From an uncultured Clostridia bacterium (lineage in GTDB: Bacteria > Bacillota > Clostridia > Oscillospirales > Acutalibacteraceae): 37,710 bases of DNA. The stretch covers positions 1-37,710 of the forward strand of contig CANRPD010000018.1 of assembly GCA_947632385.1 (NCBI GenBank), in the 5' to 3' direction. The position numbers and the translations under genes were made by a program. This document shows positions 18,263 to 27,739 of this stretch, in pieces. Position 1 is the first letter of the stretch; the number at the start of each line of letters is the position of its first letter. Below the pieces are notes generated by a model. That model had not been told where the DNA came from, ran no database searches, and was given only the letters and a program-made list of their open reading frames with translations.

Positions 18263-19270
18263 TCAAGGGCGCTTGGTGCCGGGATCGGTACGTTTGTGGG
18301 CCTGTTTGCGTTGGGCAAGGCGCTGGTCTGCCCCCAAAAAGACCATCATCCCGTAGGCGCCGGCAATGCGGGAGGAGAGGCGCTGGCCGTACCGGGCCTC
18401 CAATTCGGTGATGGACAGGTTGGTGCTGATCACGGTGGGCCGGTTTGCCAGCAGGCGGAGATTGAGGATGTCATACAGACAGGCGGACACGTACGCAGAT
18501 TGAAATTCCGCTCCCAGGTCATCCAAAATCAGCAGATCGCAGTGGGCAACCTGAGTGGCGGTGTCCTCCATTTCGGAGTCCTCCGGGTGCTGGAAACGCT
18601 CCCGTTCCAGCGCCACGGCCAGACTCTGCACGGAGGAGTAGATGACGCCAAAGCCCTTTTCCAGGGCTGCTCCGGCAATGGCCAGAGAAAGGTGGGTCTT
18701 GCCCAGGCCGGTGCCGCCCATGAACAGCAGGCTGGGCGACTGGGTTCGAAACCGCTGGGCATAGTCCTGACAGGCCGCGAAGATGCTGCTCATCTGCTGA
18801 TAGGCCCGATCATCGCCCCGATAGGGTTCCAGCGAAAAGGTGGCAAAGGTGCACTTTTCCAGCGGCACCTGCAGATTCAACCGGCGATAGGCCAGATCTC
18901 GCTGCAGCTTTCGGAAGCAATCGCACATCTCTCCGTTGACAAATCCCGTGTCTTTGCATTTCGGGCACACATACTTGGGCTCTAGATCCTCTCGAGACAG
19001 GCCGTTTTCCCGTAGCAGATGTTCGTAAGTCTCCCGCAGCTGCATCCCCTGTTCTTGGCGCTTTTTCAGCCGGCCGCGCACATCGCCCCCCGCCAACAGA
19101 TCCTTGGCGGCTCTCGCCGCGTTGGAGGCCATCTCCTGGCGGACCTCAGCCGCCTGGGGACACCGGGACAAAAAGTCGTTCAAACGGTCTCGGGCGGCCT
19201 GTTCCGCAGCGGTGCGCCGCTGTTCCAGCTGAGCGTACGCTTCCCGGTAGATCTTTTTTCCGTATCCCAT
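18263..19270 (-). CDS. Replicative helicase loader, DnaI/DnaC-type ATPase
   Basis: This is a 335-residue AAA+ protein of the DnaI/DnaC group that loads the replicative helicase onto DNA. A helical N-terminal region precedes a zinc-binding knuckle (C102, C105, C116, C118). Walker A is GGTGLGKTH with K191, and Walker B is LLILDDLG with D250 and D251. Sensor motif STNLS is also present. The gene directly follows the dnaD-like gene with no space between stop and start, so the two are translated together. This pair, DnaD with a DnaI-like loader, is the Gram-positive primosome set. A family-typical alternative is an IstB/phage DnaC-like protein, but the partner favours the cellular role. Confidence 0.92.
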   Translation of the reverse strand: MGYGKKIYREAYAQLEQRRTAAEQAARDRLNDFLSRCPQAAEVRQEMASNAARAAKDLLAGGDVRGRLKKRQEQGMQLRETYEHLLRENGLSREDLEPKYVCPKCKDTGFVNGEMCDCFRKLQRDLAYRRLNLQVPLEKCTFATFSLEPYRGDDRAYQQMSSIFAACQDYAQRFRTQSPSLLFMGGTGLGKTHLSLAIAGAALEKGFGVIYSSVQSLAVALERERFQHPEDSEMEDTATQVAHCDLLILDDLGAEFQSAYVSACLYDILNLRLLANRPTVISTNLSITELEARYGQRLSSRIAGAYGMMVFLGADQRLAQRKQAHKRTDPGTKRP

Positions 19271-20272
19271 TTACATTCCCTCCGGCAGGTCGAAAAAGCT
19301 GATGGTCTCCATATCTTCCGTGCGGTAGCTCTTTTCGGGGCCGGTATGGGCACCCGGCACCTCCGCACGTTCCACGTCCTCGGGCGTTTGCAGGCCGTCC
19401 CGCTGCCATCGGCCCAGCACACGGTCTATGTACGCCGCAGAAAACTTACCCGTATTGTCCACGCAGCGTTCGTAGGCAGCGGCGATCATCTCCTGAGAGA
19501 AATGCCACTCATTGACCCACCGGTACGCGGCTTCTTCTTCCTTTTTGGAAGGAGAGCGCTTGGCCAGGCCGGCTGCAGCAGCGACCCGGCCCCAAGCCAG
19601 ACGCTTTTCGTCCAACAGGCGGAGCTTTTCTTCCGCTGCCGCCAGGGTGTTCACCCCGCTGGCGCTCCAGTCCCGCACCACGCTTTCCACATAGGCTGTA
19701 CTGGTCTTGCCCACGCTTTTGACATATTGCAGGAGCATGATCAGGACCTCAGGGGGCAGGCCATAGTCGTCACACCCGGCCAGGATCACATTGGTCATGG
19801 CCGGAGACAAAATGCCCAGCACCAGCTCGGCCTCCTGCAAGAGCTGACGCAGTGTCGCAGATTCCTTTAGTCGAGCGGCCAAGTAGTGGGCATCCGGCTT
19901 GAGAAACCGGCGGGGCGGGGCAGGCTTGTCTGAAGGGGCATTTGGGCATGGCGTAGCCGCCGCAGCGGGTTCGGACTCCTGAGCGGTCTTGTTTTGGGGG
20001 AGCTCCTCCTGAGGCACGGGGGCAAGGGCACTGCCCTGCTGGGCCAACAGGCCGCGCTGAACCCAATATTCCAAAGCCTCTTCCGCCTGCTCGGGGGTCA
20101 TCCCCAGGGCGGTGCCAGCCTCCTGGGCAGAAAAGGGCCGCCCGGGATTGCGCAGCACCCACAGGATCACCTGAAGCTGTTCCTTTCCGGCCAGTTTGAT
20201 GTGCCGGTCCACCAAAGCGCACGGAACCGCAAACACGGCATTCCACGCACCGATATCTAAAGTATACTGCAT
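19271..20272 (-). CDS. dnaD: DnaD-domain replication initiation protein
   Basis: This is a 333-residue DnaD-like primosome protein. A winged-helix N-terminal part (about residues 20-100, including EQLQVILWVLRNPG) is followed by a low-complexity Pro/Ala linker (about 100-145) and two DnaD/DnaB2-type repeats. Each repeat has the helical core ending in the family motif: YGLPPEVLIMLLQYVKSVGK with YVESVVRDWSASGVNT, and WHFSQEMIAAAYERCVDNTG with YIDRVLGRWQRDGLQT. In such proteins these bind single-stranded DNA and help recruit the helicase loader. The ATG at 20272 follows a GAAGGAG site. The next gene on the strand is the dnaI-like loader. Confidence 0.9.
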   Translation of the reverse strand: MQYTLDIGAWNAVFAVPCALVDRHIKLAGKEQLQVILWVLRNPGRPFSAQEAGTALGMTPEQAEEALEYWVQRGLLAQQGSALAPVPQEELPQNKTAQESEPAAAATPCPNAPSDKPAPPRRFLKPDAHYLAARLKESATLRQLLQEAELVLGILSPAMTNVILAGCDDYGLPPEVLIMLLQYVKSVGKTSTAYVESVVRDWSASGVNTLAAAEEKLRLLDEKRLAWGRVAAAAGLAKRSPSKKEEEAAYRWVNEWHFSQEMIAAAYERCVDNTGKFSAAYIDRVLGRWQRDGLQTPEDVERAEVPGAHTGPEKSYRTEDMETISFFDLPEGM

Positions 20273-20307
20273 TGACGCTCCTTCTTCCTGCATCCACGTT
20301 CCCATAC

Positions 20308-20316
20308 AGTATACCA
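20308..20316 (-). promoter_or_regulatory. Extended -10 promoter of dnaD-dnaI
   Basis: On the minus strand TGGTATACT forms an extended -10 element (TGN plus TATACT at 20308-20313), about 36 bases upstream of the dnaD start. No clear -35 box is present, as is common for extended -10 promoters. Confidence 0.6.
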
Positions 20317-20350
20317 CACTTGACCGAAAGAAAAAAGATGCAGTTTTGTC

Positions 20351-20379
20351 TTGACGGGAGAAAAAAACTTTAGTATAAT
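20351..20379 (+). promoter_or_regulatory. Promoter of tRNA-Thr
   Basis: TTGACG (20351-20356) and TATAAT (20374-20379) have a 17-bp spacer; the tRNA starts 20 bases after the -10 box. Confidence 0.9.
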
Positions 20380-20399
20380 ACTCACGCAGTCCCAATCGT

Positions 20400-20475
20400 G
20401 CTGGTGTGGCTCAGTCGGTAGAGCAGCTGATTCGTAATCAGCAGGTCAGCGGTTCGAGTCCGCTCACCAGCTCCA
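20400..20475 (+). tRNA. tRNA-Thr (anticodon CGU)
   Basis: The 76-base gene folds as a normal cloverleaf. The acceptor stem GCTGGTG pairs with CACCAGC, the D loop is intact, the anticodon loop TTCGTAA contains CGT, and the T loop is GGTTCGAGTCC. The CCA tail is encoded. It reads ACG codons. A terminator follows directly. An integrase remnant lies just downstream, which fits tRNA genes being common attachment sites. Confidence 0.97.
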
Positions 20476-20477
20476 CG

Positions 20478-20512
20478 AAAAACCCCGGAACCATGCGGTT
20501 CCCGGGGTTTTT
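20478..20512 (+). terminator. Terminator after tRNA-Thr
   Basis: A hairpin of CCCCGG/CCGGGG core plus AACC/GGTT (with one bulged base) is followed by TTTTTCTTTTT. It begins three bases after the tRNA. Confidence 0.92.
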
Positions 20513-20516
20513 CTTT

Positions 20517-20747
20517 TTATGCCGATTTCTGATTTGTTAGTAACGTGTTAGTAACGTCAACGCTTCCTATCGCAGAAACGAGCGAGTTTTGGTCTAAGTG
20601 CGTGTATATATTTGCGGTCGTAGAGTAGTCCGCATAGCCATGACAAGCTGCGGGACCTCCGGATTCACACCTGCCTTGACTGTTATGCTGGCAAACGTGC
20701 GGCGGGTGGAATACTCCGTTTTCATTAATAAAACCACCAAAAAACAT
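20517..20747 (-). pseudogene. Tyrosine-type integrase, C-terminal fragment
   Basis: The last part encodes HADYSTTANIYTHLD-like sequence, the end of a phage/ICE tyrosine recombinase with the nucleophile Tyr in NIYTHLD. Just upstream, in a neighbouring frame, the strand encodes RRTFASITVKAGVNPEVPQLVM, the R-x-x-[FH] active-site region that should be joined to it. Reading both together needs one lost base near the VMGH position, so a frameshift has split the gene. The other 300 residues are missing: sequence before about 20747 does not continue the family. The open frame as given is therefore not a working gene. It sits directly after tRNA-Thr and its terminator, in AT-richer DNA than the flanks. 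Confidence 0.85.
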
Positions 20748-20765
20748 TACTCTGACTCCAATTGA

Positions 20766-21110
20766 TTAATATGTGGATATTGTAATTCTCTTTTCCAGAC
20801 GGTCGTCAATCTCAATAAGACTTCTTTTCCCGTCTCGGAATGTGATGGACAAAAGGTGCGTTCCTTTTTTCTTCGCGCCAAGCGCAGCAGCATATCCAGC
20901 GCTTTTTCCACCGAAAACAGATGCAGCAGACGAACGCCTCATGGCGCTGGTCGAACTGATTTTTTCAGTTTCTTTCACCACCTCGATGGATTCAACCGTT
21001 TCTTTATTGATCTTCTGGGTCTTGATAACCGATATCAAGATATATGGGTCCCCAGATACCGGAGCGCATACAGACTTTCCTTTGAAATCTCCTGCAATGA
21101 CTTTGTTCAT
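20766..21110 (-). CDS. Small protein of unknown function, element-associated
   Basis: This is a 114-residue soluble protein with no recognisable catalytic motif. It is Lys/Ser/Ile-rich. It has a central Gly/Ser/Ala-rich stretch (AASVFGGKSAGYAAALGAKKKG) and ends in a beta-rich segment (LLSITFRDGKRSLIEIDD). I recall proteins of this general shape beside cI-like repressors and integrases in Firmicutes elements, but cannot name a family. The ATG at 21110 has GGAGG 9 bases upstream. It lies between the integrase fragment and the repressor gene, on the same strand, with base composition like both, so it is probably part of the same acquired remnant. Confidence 0.75.
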   Translation of the reverse strand: MNKVIAGDFKGKSVCAPVSGDPYILISVIKTQKINKETVESIEVVKETEKISSTSAMRRSSAASVFGGKSAGYAAALGAKKKGTHLLSITFRDGKRSLIEIDDRLEKRITISTY

Positions 21111-21134
21111 ACCATCCAACCTCCAGTTAAAATT

Positions 21135-21779
21135 TTATTCGTGACGGACAATGTTGGTAAAGGCGACCGCCTCTCCCAGAATTTCCACATCTTCCAAATC
21201 TTGCCCTATATATATCATATCAGCATACAGCGGATTGCACGGACGCAAAACAAGCCTTGATTCTTCTGGAAAATAGTATACCTTTTTTAGCGTTGCCTCG
21301 TCTCCGATGCGGACGGCGGCAATTTTGCCGTTTTCCACTTGCGGTTGTTGTCGGATGTACACAACATCCCCATCAAATATCCTGGCGTTAATCATGCTGT
21401 CCCCCGTACATCGGAGCGCAAAATCAGCCCGAATGTGGCCAGGTAGGTCCACAAATTCCTCAGTGGTCTCAACCGCCAGCATTGGTTTTCCGCATGGAAT
21501 GGTGCCTATAAGCGGTAGTTTGTTTGTACTAGGCAAAGGAATAACATTTTTAATTTCCGGAGAAAAACGGTTGTCCGACGATTCCCACCCCACAAGGAAA
21601 GCCGGTGTTGTTTGCAAAACAGCAGCAAGAGGCTCTAATATTTCTGTAGGAAATTTTTCAATATCGTTGCTTTCATAACGGTAAATCGTTGCCCTGTGTT
21701 TCCCCAGTCTCCTAGCTACTTCATCCACAGATAACCCGATCTCTTCGCGCCTCTTTTTTATACGGTCTCCTATTTTCAC
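21135..21779 (-). CDS. LexA/cI-like repressor, HTH plus S24 peptidase
   Basis: This is a 214-residue regulator of the phage-repressor type. An XRE helix-turn-helix occupies residues 1-62 and a LexA/UmuD-like S24 peptidase domain about 85-210. The auto-cleavage site is Cys-Gly (C96-G97 in IPCGKPMLA), as in UmuD, rather than the Ala-Gly of LexA. The Ser/Lys dyad is S128 in TGDSM and K165 in ATLKKVY. RecA-stimulated self-cleavage would therefore lift repression on DNA damage. The start is the GTG at 21779, preceded by AGGAGG. The gene, with the integrase scrap, looks like the lysogeny module left from an element inserted at tRNA-Thr. No downstream phage genes remain, so its current targets are unclear. 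Confidence 0.88.
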   Translation of the reverse strand: MKIGDRIKKRREEIGLSVDEVARRLGKHRATIYRYESNDIEKFPTEILEPLAAVLQTTPAFLVGWESSDNRFSPEIKNVIPLPSTNKLPLIGTIPCGKPMLAVETTEEFVDLPGHIRADFALRCTGDSMINARIFDGDVVYIRQQPQVENGKIAAVRIGDEATLKKVYYFPEESRLVLRPCNPLYADMIYIGQDLEDVEILGEAVAFTNIVRHE

Positions 21780-21808
21780 AGCACAATTCCTCCTAACCAC
21801 GTATCAAT

Positions 21809-21837
21809 ATACTAGCATATTTTTTGCAAAATTGCAA
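21809..21837 (-). promoter_or_regulatory. Promoter and possible operator of the repressor gene
   Basis: On the minus strand TTGCAA (21832-21837) and TAGTAT (21809-21814) have a 17-bp spacer. A second TTGCAA lies just downstream of the first (21824-21829), making a TTGCAA-N2-TTGCAA pair that may be the repressor's own operator. Confidence 0.65.
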
Positions 21838-21907
21838 TCGGCGCACCTTCATTCAGAGTGGCGTAGAAAAAAGCCCAATCTTCTTTTAGCCTCAGCAGGT
21901 GCCCGAT

Positions 21908-21940
21908 CACGCCGTTTTGCCGTCCGGGCAAAACGGCGTG
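21908..21940. repeat. Perfect 14-bp inverted repeat of unknown role
   Basis: Arms 21908-21921 and 21927-21940 are fully complementary with a 5-base loop. Neither strand has a T-run after it, so it does not look like a terminator. It sits between the repressor promoter and the hrcA promoter, at the boundary of the AT-rich remnant, and could be an element end. Confidence 0.7.
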
Positions 21941-21992
21941 CCAGCGGTTTGCAGAAAAATGGCGGGTTCAAAAATAGTTTACAATTTCAATC

Positions 21993-22021
21993 TTGACTTT
22001 TTCTGACCATAGTGGTACAGT
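21993..22021 (+). promoter_or_regulatory. Heat-shock operon promoter
   Basis: TTGACT (21993-21998) and TACAGT (22016-22021) have a 17-bp spacer. Transcription would start near 22028, a few bases before the CIRCE dyad, so a bound HrcA would block it. Confidence 0.85.
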
Positions 22022-22032
22022 ATGAATGTTGG

Positions 22033-22059
22033 TTAGCACTCGAAGAATCAGAGTGCTAA
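22033..22059 (+). promoter_or_regulatory. CIRCE operator (HrcA site)
   Basis: The site is a perfect consensus inverted repeat: TTAGCACTC (22033-22041), nine spacer bases, GAGTGCTAA (22051-22059). It lies in the transcribed leader just before hrcA, the standard position for heat-shock repression by HrcA. Confidence 0.98.
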
Positions 22060-22084
22060 AAAAGTGCGAAGGGAGGCGCCGAAG

Positions 22085-23101
22085 ATGGAGCTGTCTGGAA
22101 GACAGGGAAAGATCCTGTCCAGGGTGGTCCGGGAGTTTGTGGAGAGCGGCGAACCGGTAGGTTCCAAGCTCATTGCGGATGAGATCGGCGTTTCCTCGGC
22201 CACCGTGCGCAATGAGATGGCAGAGCTCATCGAGTTGGGTCTGTTGGAGCAGCCCCACACCTCCGCCGGCAGAGTGCCCAGTCCCCTGGGATACCGGGTC
22301 TTCGTGGACCGGCTGATGGTGGTGCCCAACCTTTCCACTGCAGAGCGGAGGGACATCGACCTGGCACTGGGAGACGGCAGCGCGGATCAGGAGCAGGTGC
22401 TCACCCGGGCGGTGCGTTTTTTGGCTGGAGCCACCCACTGTGCGGCACTGGTCACAGCACCGCAGGATCCCGGGGCCAAGGTACGGGCGGTGCAGCTGGT
22501 GCAGACCGGACGCAGGACTGCCATGCTGCTGCTGATGAGCAGCGCCGGCATGATGAAGAGCCGGGTGTTCCGGTGCGATTACGATCTGACAGGGGAGATG
22601 CTTCGGGTATTTTTCCGGGCGCTGAACGACCGGGTCACCGGCGTGGCGGTTCGGGACATCAATCCCGCGTTTTTGCAGAGCTTGGGCGTTTCTCTGGGAC
22701 CGCTGGTGTCCCTGGTTCCTCCAGTGCTCAGTGCGCTGCTGGAGACCGCACAGGATACGCTGGAGACCCGGGTGATCCCCGCTGGGCAGCTCAATCTGCT
22801 GTATTATCCCGAGCTAGAGCACCGGCGGGTGATGGATCTGCTGGAAAACACCGGACGGCTGGAAAGCCTGCTCAGCAGGCGATCCGGGCGGGTCACGGTG
22901 CGGATCGGCCGGGAAACGGGACTGGGCGAGCTGCGGGACGCCGCTTTGTGTATGACCGGTTACCGGCTGTCCGGTGGGGATGCGGGTACATTGGCCGTAT
23001 TGGGTCCCATGCGGATGGATTATCCCCGGTGCGTGGCCCTGCTGGAGTACCTGGCAGCAGAGACCGGCCGGATCCTCACGTTGCTGCAACAGGAAGACTG
23101 A
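22085..23101 (+). CDS. hrcA: Heat-inducible transcription repressor HrcA
   Basis: This is a 338-residue HrcA protein, normal length. It has a winged helix-turn-helix at the N-terminus (residues about 1-70, containing VGSKLIADEIGVSSATVRNEMAEL), then the GAF-like and dimerisation parts. It binds CIRCE and represses this operon; its folding depends on GroEL in well-studied species. The ATG has AAGGGAGG 8 bases before it. Its own CIRCE copy is 26 bases upstream, so the gene is auto-regulated. It is the first gene of the hrcA-grpE-dnaK cluster. Confidence 0.97.
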   Translation: MELSGRQGKILSRVVREFVESGEPVGSKLIADEIGVSSATVRNEMAELIELGLLEQPHTSAGRVPSPLGYRVFVDRLMVVPNLSTAERRDIDLALGDGSADQEQVLTRAVRFLAGATHCAALVTAPQDPGAKVRAVQLVQTGRRTAMLLLMSSAGMMKSRVFRCDYDLTGEMLRVFFRALNDRVTGVAVRDINPAFLQSLGVSLGPLVSLVPPVLSALLETAQDTLETRVIPAGQLNLLYYPELEHRRVMDLLENTGRLESLLSRRSGRVTVRIGRETGLGELRDAALCMTGYRLSGGDAGTLAVLGPMRMDYPRCVALLEYLAAETGRILTLLQQED

Positions 23102-23128
23102 ATCGGACGAGAAAGGAGCGTTTTGCAT

Positions 23129-23716
23129 ATGGAAACGCAGGAATCCCGGGAAAAGACCGTTCCCGAGGAGGAAAAACCGGTGGAGCAGGCCGCTGAGCCG
23201 GCTGCGGAGAGCGCCGAGACCCCCGGCGAAGCTGCCGGAAAAAAGAAAAAGACCGCTAAAAAGAGTCAGATCGAGGAACAGCTGAAAAAGCTGGAGGGTG
23301 AATTTGCCGAACACAAGCAGCAGTACCTCCGGGTGCTGGCCGAGTACGACAACTTCCGCAAACGGACTCAAAATGAAAAGGCCGGGATCTACAACAATGC
23401 GGTTTCCGATACGGTACAGGCCCTGCTGCCGGTGGCGGACAACATCGAACGGGCGCTGGCCCAGGAAAATGCCTCTGCCGAGGATATGCGCAAGGGCGTG
23501 GAGATGATCCAGAATCAGATCGCCCAGGCCTTTGAAAAGCTGGGCCTTCAAGCCATCGGGGAAGCAGGGGAGACCTTCGACCCCAACCGGCACAACGCGG
23601 TGGCCCACATCGAGGATGAGACTTTGGGTGAGAGCGTCATCGCTGCAGTGTACCAGAAGGGCTATATGCTGGGAGACCGGGTGGTGCGCTGCGCTATGGT
23701 GCAGGTGGCCAACTAA
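23129..23716 (+). CDS. grpE: Nucleotide exchange factor GrpE
   Basis: This is a 195-residue GrpE, the exchange factor for DnaK. An acidic, Lys/Glu-rich N-terminal tail (about residues 1-45) leads into the long dimeric helix, and the C-terminal beta domain holds FEKLGLQAIGEAGETFDPNRHNAV and the ending GDRVVRCAMVQVAN. The ATG is preceded by AAAGGAG. It sits between hrcA and dnaK. The 114-base gap to dnaK holds no gene and no obvious terminator. Confidence 0.97.
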   Translation: METQESREKTVPEEEKPVEQAAEPAAESAETPGEAAGKKKKTAKKSQIEEQLKKLEGEFAEHKQQYLRVLAEYDNFRKRTQNEKAGIYNNAVSDTVQALLPVADNIERALAQENASAEDMRKGVEMIQNQIAQAFEKLGLQAIGEAGETFDPNRHNAVAHIEDETLGESVIAAVYQKGYMLGDRVVRCAMVQVAN

Positions 23717-23830
23717 GGCCTACGGCAGAAATGTCCGACTTTCCAGGTTCAATGAGCTGACACCGCTCCAATTGGGCGGATGATCATACAGCGAAAACTA
23801 AATTTTTTCAATAAAGGAAGGAATCATTTT

Positions 23831-25675
<1,845 letters not shown>

Positions 25676-25777
25676 GTTTGCATCGGGCAGATCCACTCAA
25701 TCGAATCATCGGCGGTCGCGCCAGAGAGGCAATTCCTTTGGCGCGATTTGCCCTGCCTGAGAAGACGGAGGTAAAAT

Positions 25778-26338
25778 GTGCAGATCCAGGAAATTGAGTT
25801 TTCGCTGAAGGATGGCCGCAAGGCCGTTCTGCGCTGCGCCGGTCCGGAGGACGTGGAGGGCACGCTCCATTATTTGCGGGTGTCCGCCGGGGAAACGGAA
25901 TTTATCCTCCGATATCCCGAGGAGTGCGACAAATATACCCCGGAGAAAGAACTGGCCTTTTTTGAGCGGTTCAACACCTCTCCTACCGATGTGATGCTTC
26001 TGTGCCTGGTGGACGGCGTGGTGGCGGGCAACTGTCAGATCACGTTCAACAGCGCCATCAAGACCCGGCACCGGGCCAGTGTAGCCGTTGGCCTCATGAG
26101 CGAATACTGGAACCTGGGCATCGGGACGAAGATGCTCGAGGTGATGATCCGCCTAGCCGAGGAGCGGGCGGACGTCACCCAGATGGAGCTGGAATTTGTG
26201 GAAGGCAACGATCGGGCAAGGCATCTCTATGAGAAGATGGGGTTCCGGATCACGGGGGTCAGGCCCAATGCCATCCGGCTGAAGGACGGGACGCTGCTCA
26301 ACGGGTATGAGATGGTCCGGGAGATCCGGCGTTCGTAA
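25778..26338 (+). CDS. GNAT-family N-acetyltransferase
   Basis: This is a 186-residue acetyltransferase of the Rim/GNAT type. The acetyl-CoA loop is at about residues 108-118 (LMSEYWNLGIGTKMLE), followed by VEGNDRARHLYEKMGFRITG near the C-terminus, which is the characteristic second half of the fold. It starts at GTG (25778) with GGAGG six bases upstream; an ATG two bases earlier is in a frame that stops almost at once. The gene is on the dnaK-dnaJ strand, 102 bases after dnaK and 194 before dnaJ. Its substrate is unknown; a protein or amino-acid target is only inference. Confidence 0.9.
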   Translation: MQIQEIEFSLKDGRKAVLRCAGPEDVEGTLHYLRVSAGETEFILRYPEECDKYTPEKELAFFERFNTSPTDVMLLCLVDGVVAGNCQITFNSAIKTRHRASVAVGLMSEYWNLGIGTKMLEVMIRLAEERADVTQMELEFVEGNDRARHLYEKMGFRITGVRPNAIRLKDGTLLNGYEMVREIRRS

Positions 26339-26346
26339 GCAGCTGT

Positions 26347-26515
26347 TCGGGCAGGAAAAGGTTTCGATCAAACTGACCGAAGGCTCAGTGGGTTCTTTTG
26401 ATTTCTGTTTCTCCCAAAGAAAAAGGAACAGTCGGGCAGAAAAAGGTGCGCATCTAAATCAACTGGGTGCGAAGCGGGTTCTTTTTGGTTCTTTTTCTTC
26501 CCTAAGAAAAAGAAC
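26347..26515 (+). repeat. Tandem 85-bp repeat with hairpin before dnaJ
   Basis: Two units (26347-26431 and 26432-26515) begin with nearly identical 16-mers and end in matching T-rich/A-rich arms. Unit 2 ends in a perfect 12-bp hairpin (26488-26499 with 26504-26515, loop CCCT) that stops one base before the dnaJ ribosome site; the arms in unit 1 pair imperfectly. The arms look like a dispersed repeat, but I cannot confirm other copies in the genome from this window. Confidence 0.78.
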
Positions 26516-26532
26516 AAGGAGTTGGTATACAA

Positions 26533-27675
26533 GTGGCGGACAAACGAGATTACTATGAGGTGCTGGGGGTCGCAAAGGGCGCTTCCGAGGACGAGATCAA
26601 AAAGGCGTACCGGACCATGGCAAAGAAATACCACCCGGACCTGAACCCCGGCGACAAGGAAGCCGAGGCCAAGTTCAAGGAGGTCAACGAGGCGTACGAG
26701 GTGCTTTCCGATAGCGGCAAGCGCGCCCGATACGATCAGTTCGGTCACGCCGGGGTGGATCCCAATTTCGGCGGAGGCGCAGGAGGCGGGAGCCCCTTTA
26801 CCGGTGGGTTCGATTTCACCGATATATTCGACAGCTTCTTTGGCGGCTTCGGAGGAAGCGGTCGGCGTGCCAATCCCAATGCGCCCCAGCGGGGCACCGA
26901 TGTGCAGGCCAATGTGGCGGTGTCCTTTGAGGAGGCCGCCAAGGGTGCTGAGAAAAAGATCAACTATCAGGTCATCGACACCTGTGAGGACTGCCACGGC
27001 ACCGGGGCTGCGCCGGGGACCTCTCCCAAAACCTGTCCCAACTGCGGCGGCACCGGGCAGGTACGCATCAGCCAGCGCACGCCCTTTGGGGTGATCCAAT
27101 CCAGTCAGACCTGTGATAAATGCCACGGCACCGGCCGGATCATCGAGACGCCCTGTAAGACCTGCGGAGGACAGGGCCGGGTGCGCCGGAAGAAGACCAT
27201 CGAGATCACAGTGCCTGCGGGCATCGACGACGAACAGATCCTCAACGTAGGGGGCAAGGGCAATGCCGGCGCCAACGGCGGCCCTCCCGGGGACCTGCAT
27301 GTGTATGTTTCCGTGCGGCCCCATCCGGTGTTCGAACGCCGAGGAAACGACGTGTGGTGTGAAATGCCCATCACCTTTACCCAGGCAGCCTTGGGCGCAG
27401 ATGTGGAGGTGCCCACTCTGGACGGGAAGGTCAGCTACCATGTGCACGAGGGGACCCAGCCCGGAGATGTATTCCGCCTGAAGGGCAAGGGCATCCAGGG
27501 GCTGCAGTCCCGGACCAAGGGCGACCAGTACGTACAGATCACCGTGGAGGTCCCCAAAAACCTCTCCGAAAAGCAAAAAGAGCTGCTTCGCCAGTTGGAT
27601 GCCGACACCGGCGAGAAAAACTACCAAAAACGCAAGAGCTTTTTCGGCAAGCTCAAGGACATGTTCGGCGACTAA
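26533..27675 (+). CDS. dnaJ: Chaperone protein DnaJ (Hsp40)
   Basis: This is a 380-residue DnaJ, full length. The J domain (about residues 1-70) has HPD at residues 34-36, which stimulates DnaK ATPase. A Gly/Phe-rich linker follows, then four CxxCxGxG zinc motifs starting at about C151 ([32 protein letters not shown]), then the two C-terminal substrate domains. It starts at GTG 26533, with AAGGAG about 11 bases upstream. No promoter is obvious; it is either read through from dnaK or driven from within the repeat region. A strong terminator follows. Confidence 0.98.
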   Translation: MADKRDYYEVLGVAKGASEDEIKKAYRTMAKKYHPDLNPGDKEAEAKFKEVNEAYEVLSDSGKRARYDQFGHAGVDPNFGGGAGGGSPFTGGFDFTDIFDSFFGGFGGSGRRANPNAPQRGTDVQANVAVSFEEAAKGAEKKINYQVIDTCEDCHGTGAAPGTSPKTCPNCGGTGQVRISQRTPFGVIQSSQTCDKCHGTGRIIETPCKTCGGQGRVRRKKTIEITVPAGIDDEQILNVGGKGNAGANGGPPGDLHVYVSVRPHPVFERRGNDVWCEMPITFTQAALGADVEVPTLDGKVSYHVHEGTQPGDVFRLKGKGIQGLQSRTKGDQYVQITVEVPKNLSEKQKELLRQLDADTGEKNYQKRKSFFGKLKDMFGD

Positions 27676-27689
27676 GCGTCTCCATGATC

Positions 27690-27731
27690 AAAACCGTCTG
27701 CTCCCCATTTCGGTGTGCAGGCGGTTTTTAT
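27690..27731 (+). terminator. Terminator of the dnaK-dnaJ operon
   Basis: A 12-bp stem with one G-T pair (27690-27701 with 27717-27728) ends in TTTTTAT. It begins 14 bases after the dnaJ stop codon and also lies just beyond the end of the convergent methyltransferase gene. Confidence 0.92.
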
Positions 27732-27739
27732 GTAGCCGG

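Noticed and set aside
20400-22000. Direct repeat of the tRNA-Thr 3' end (attR) marking the far side of the element
   Set aside because: I looked for a copy of the tRNA 3' end downstream of the repressor gene and did not find one by eye; the far boundary remains undefined.
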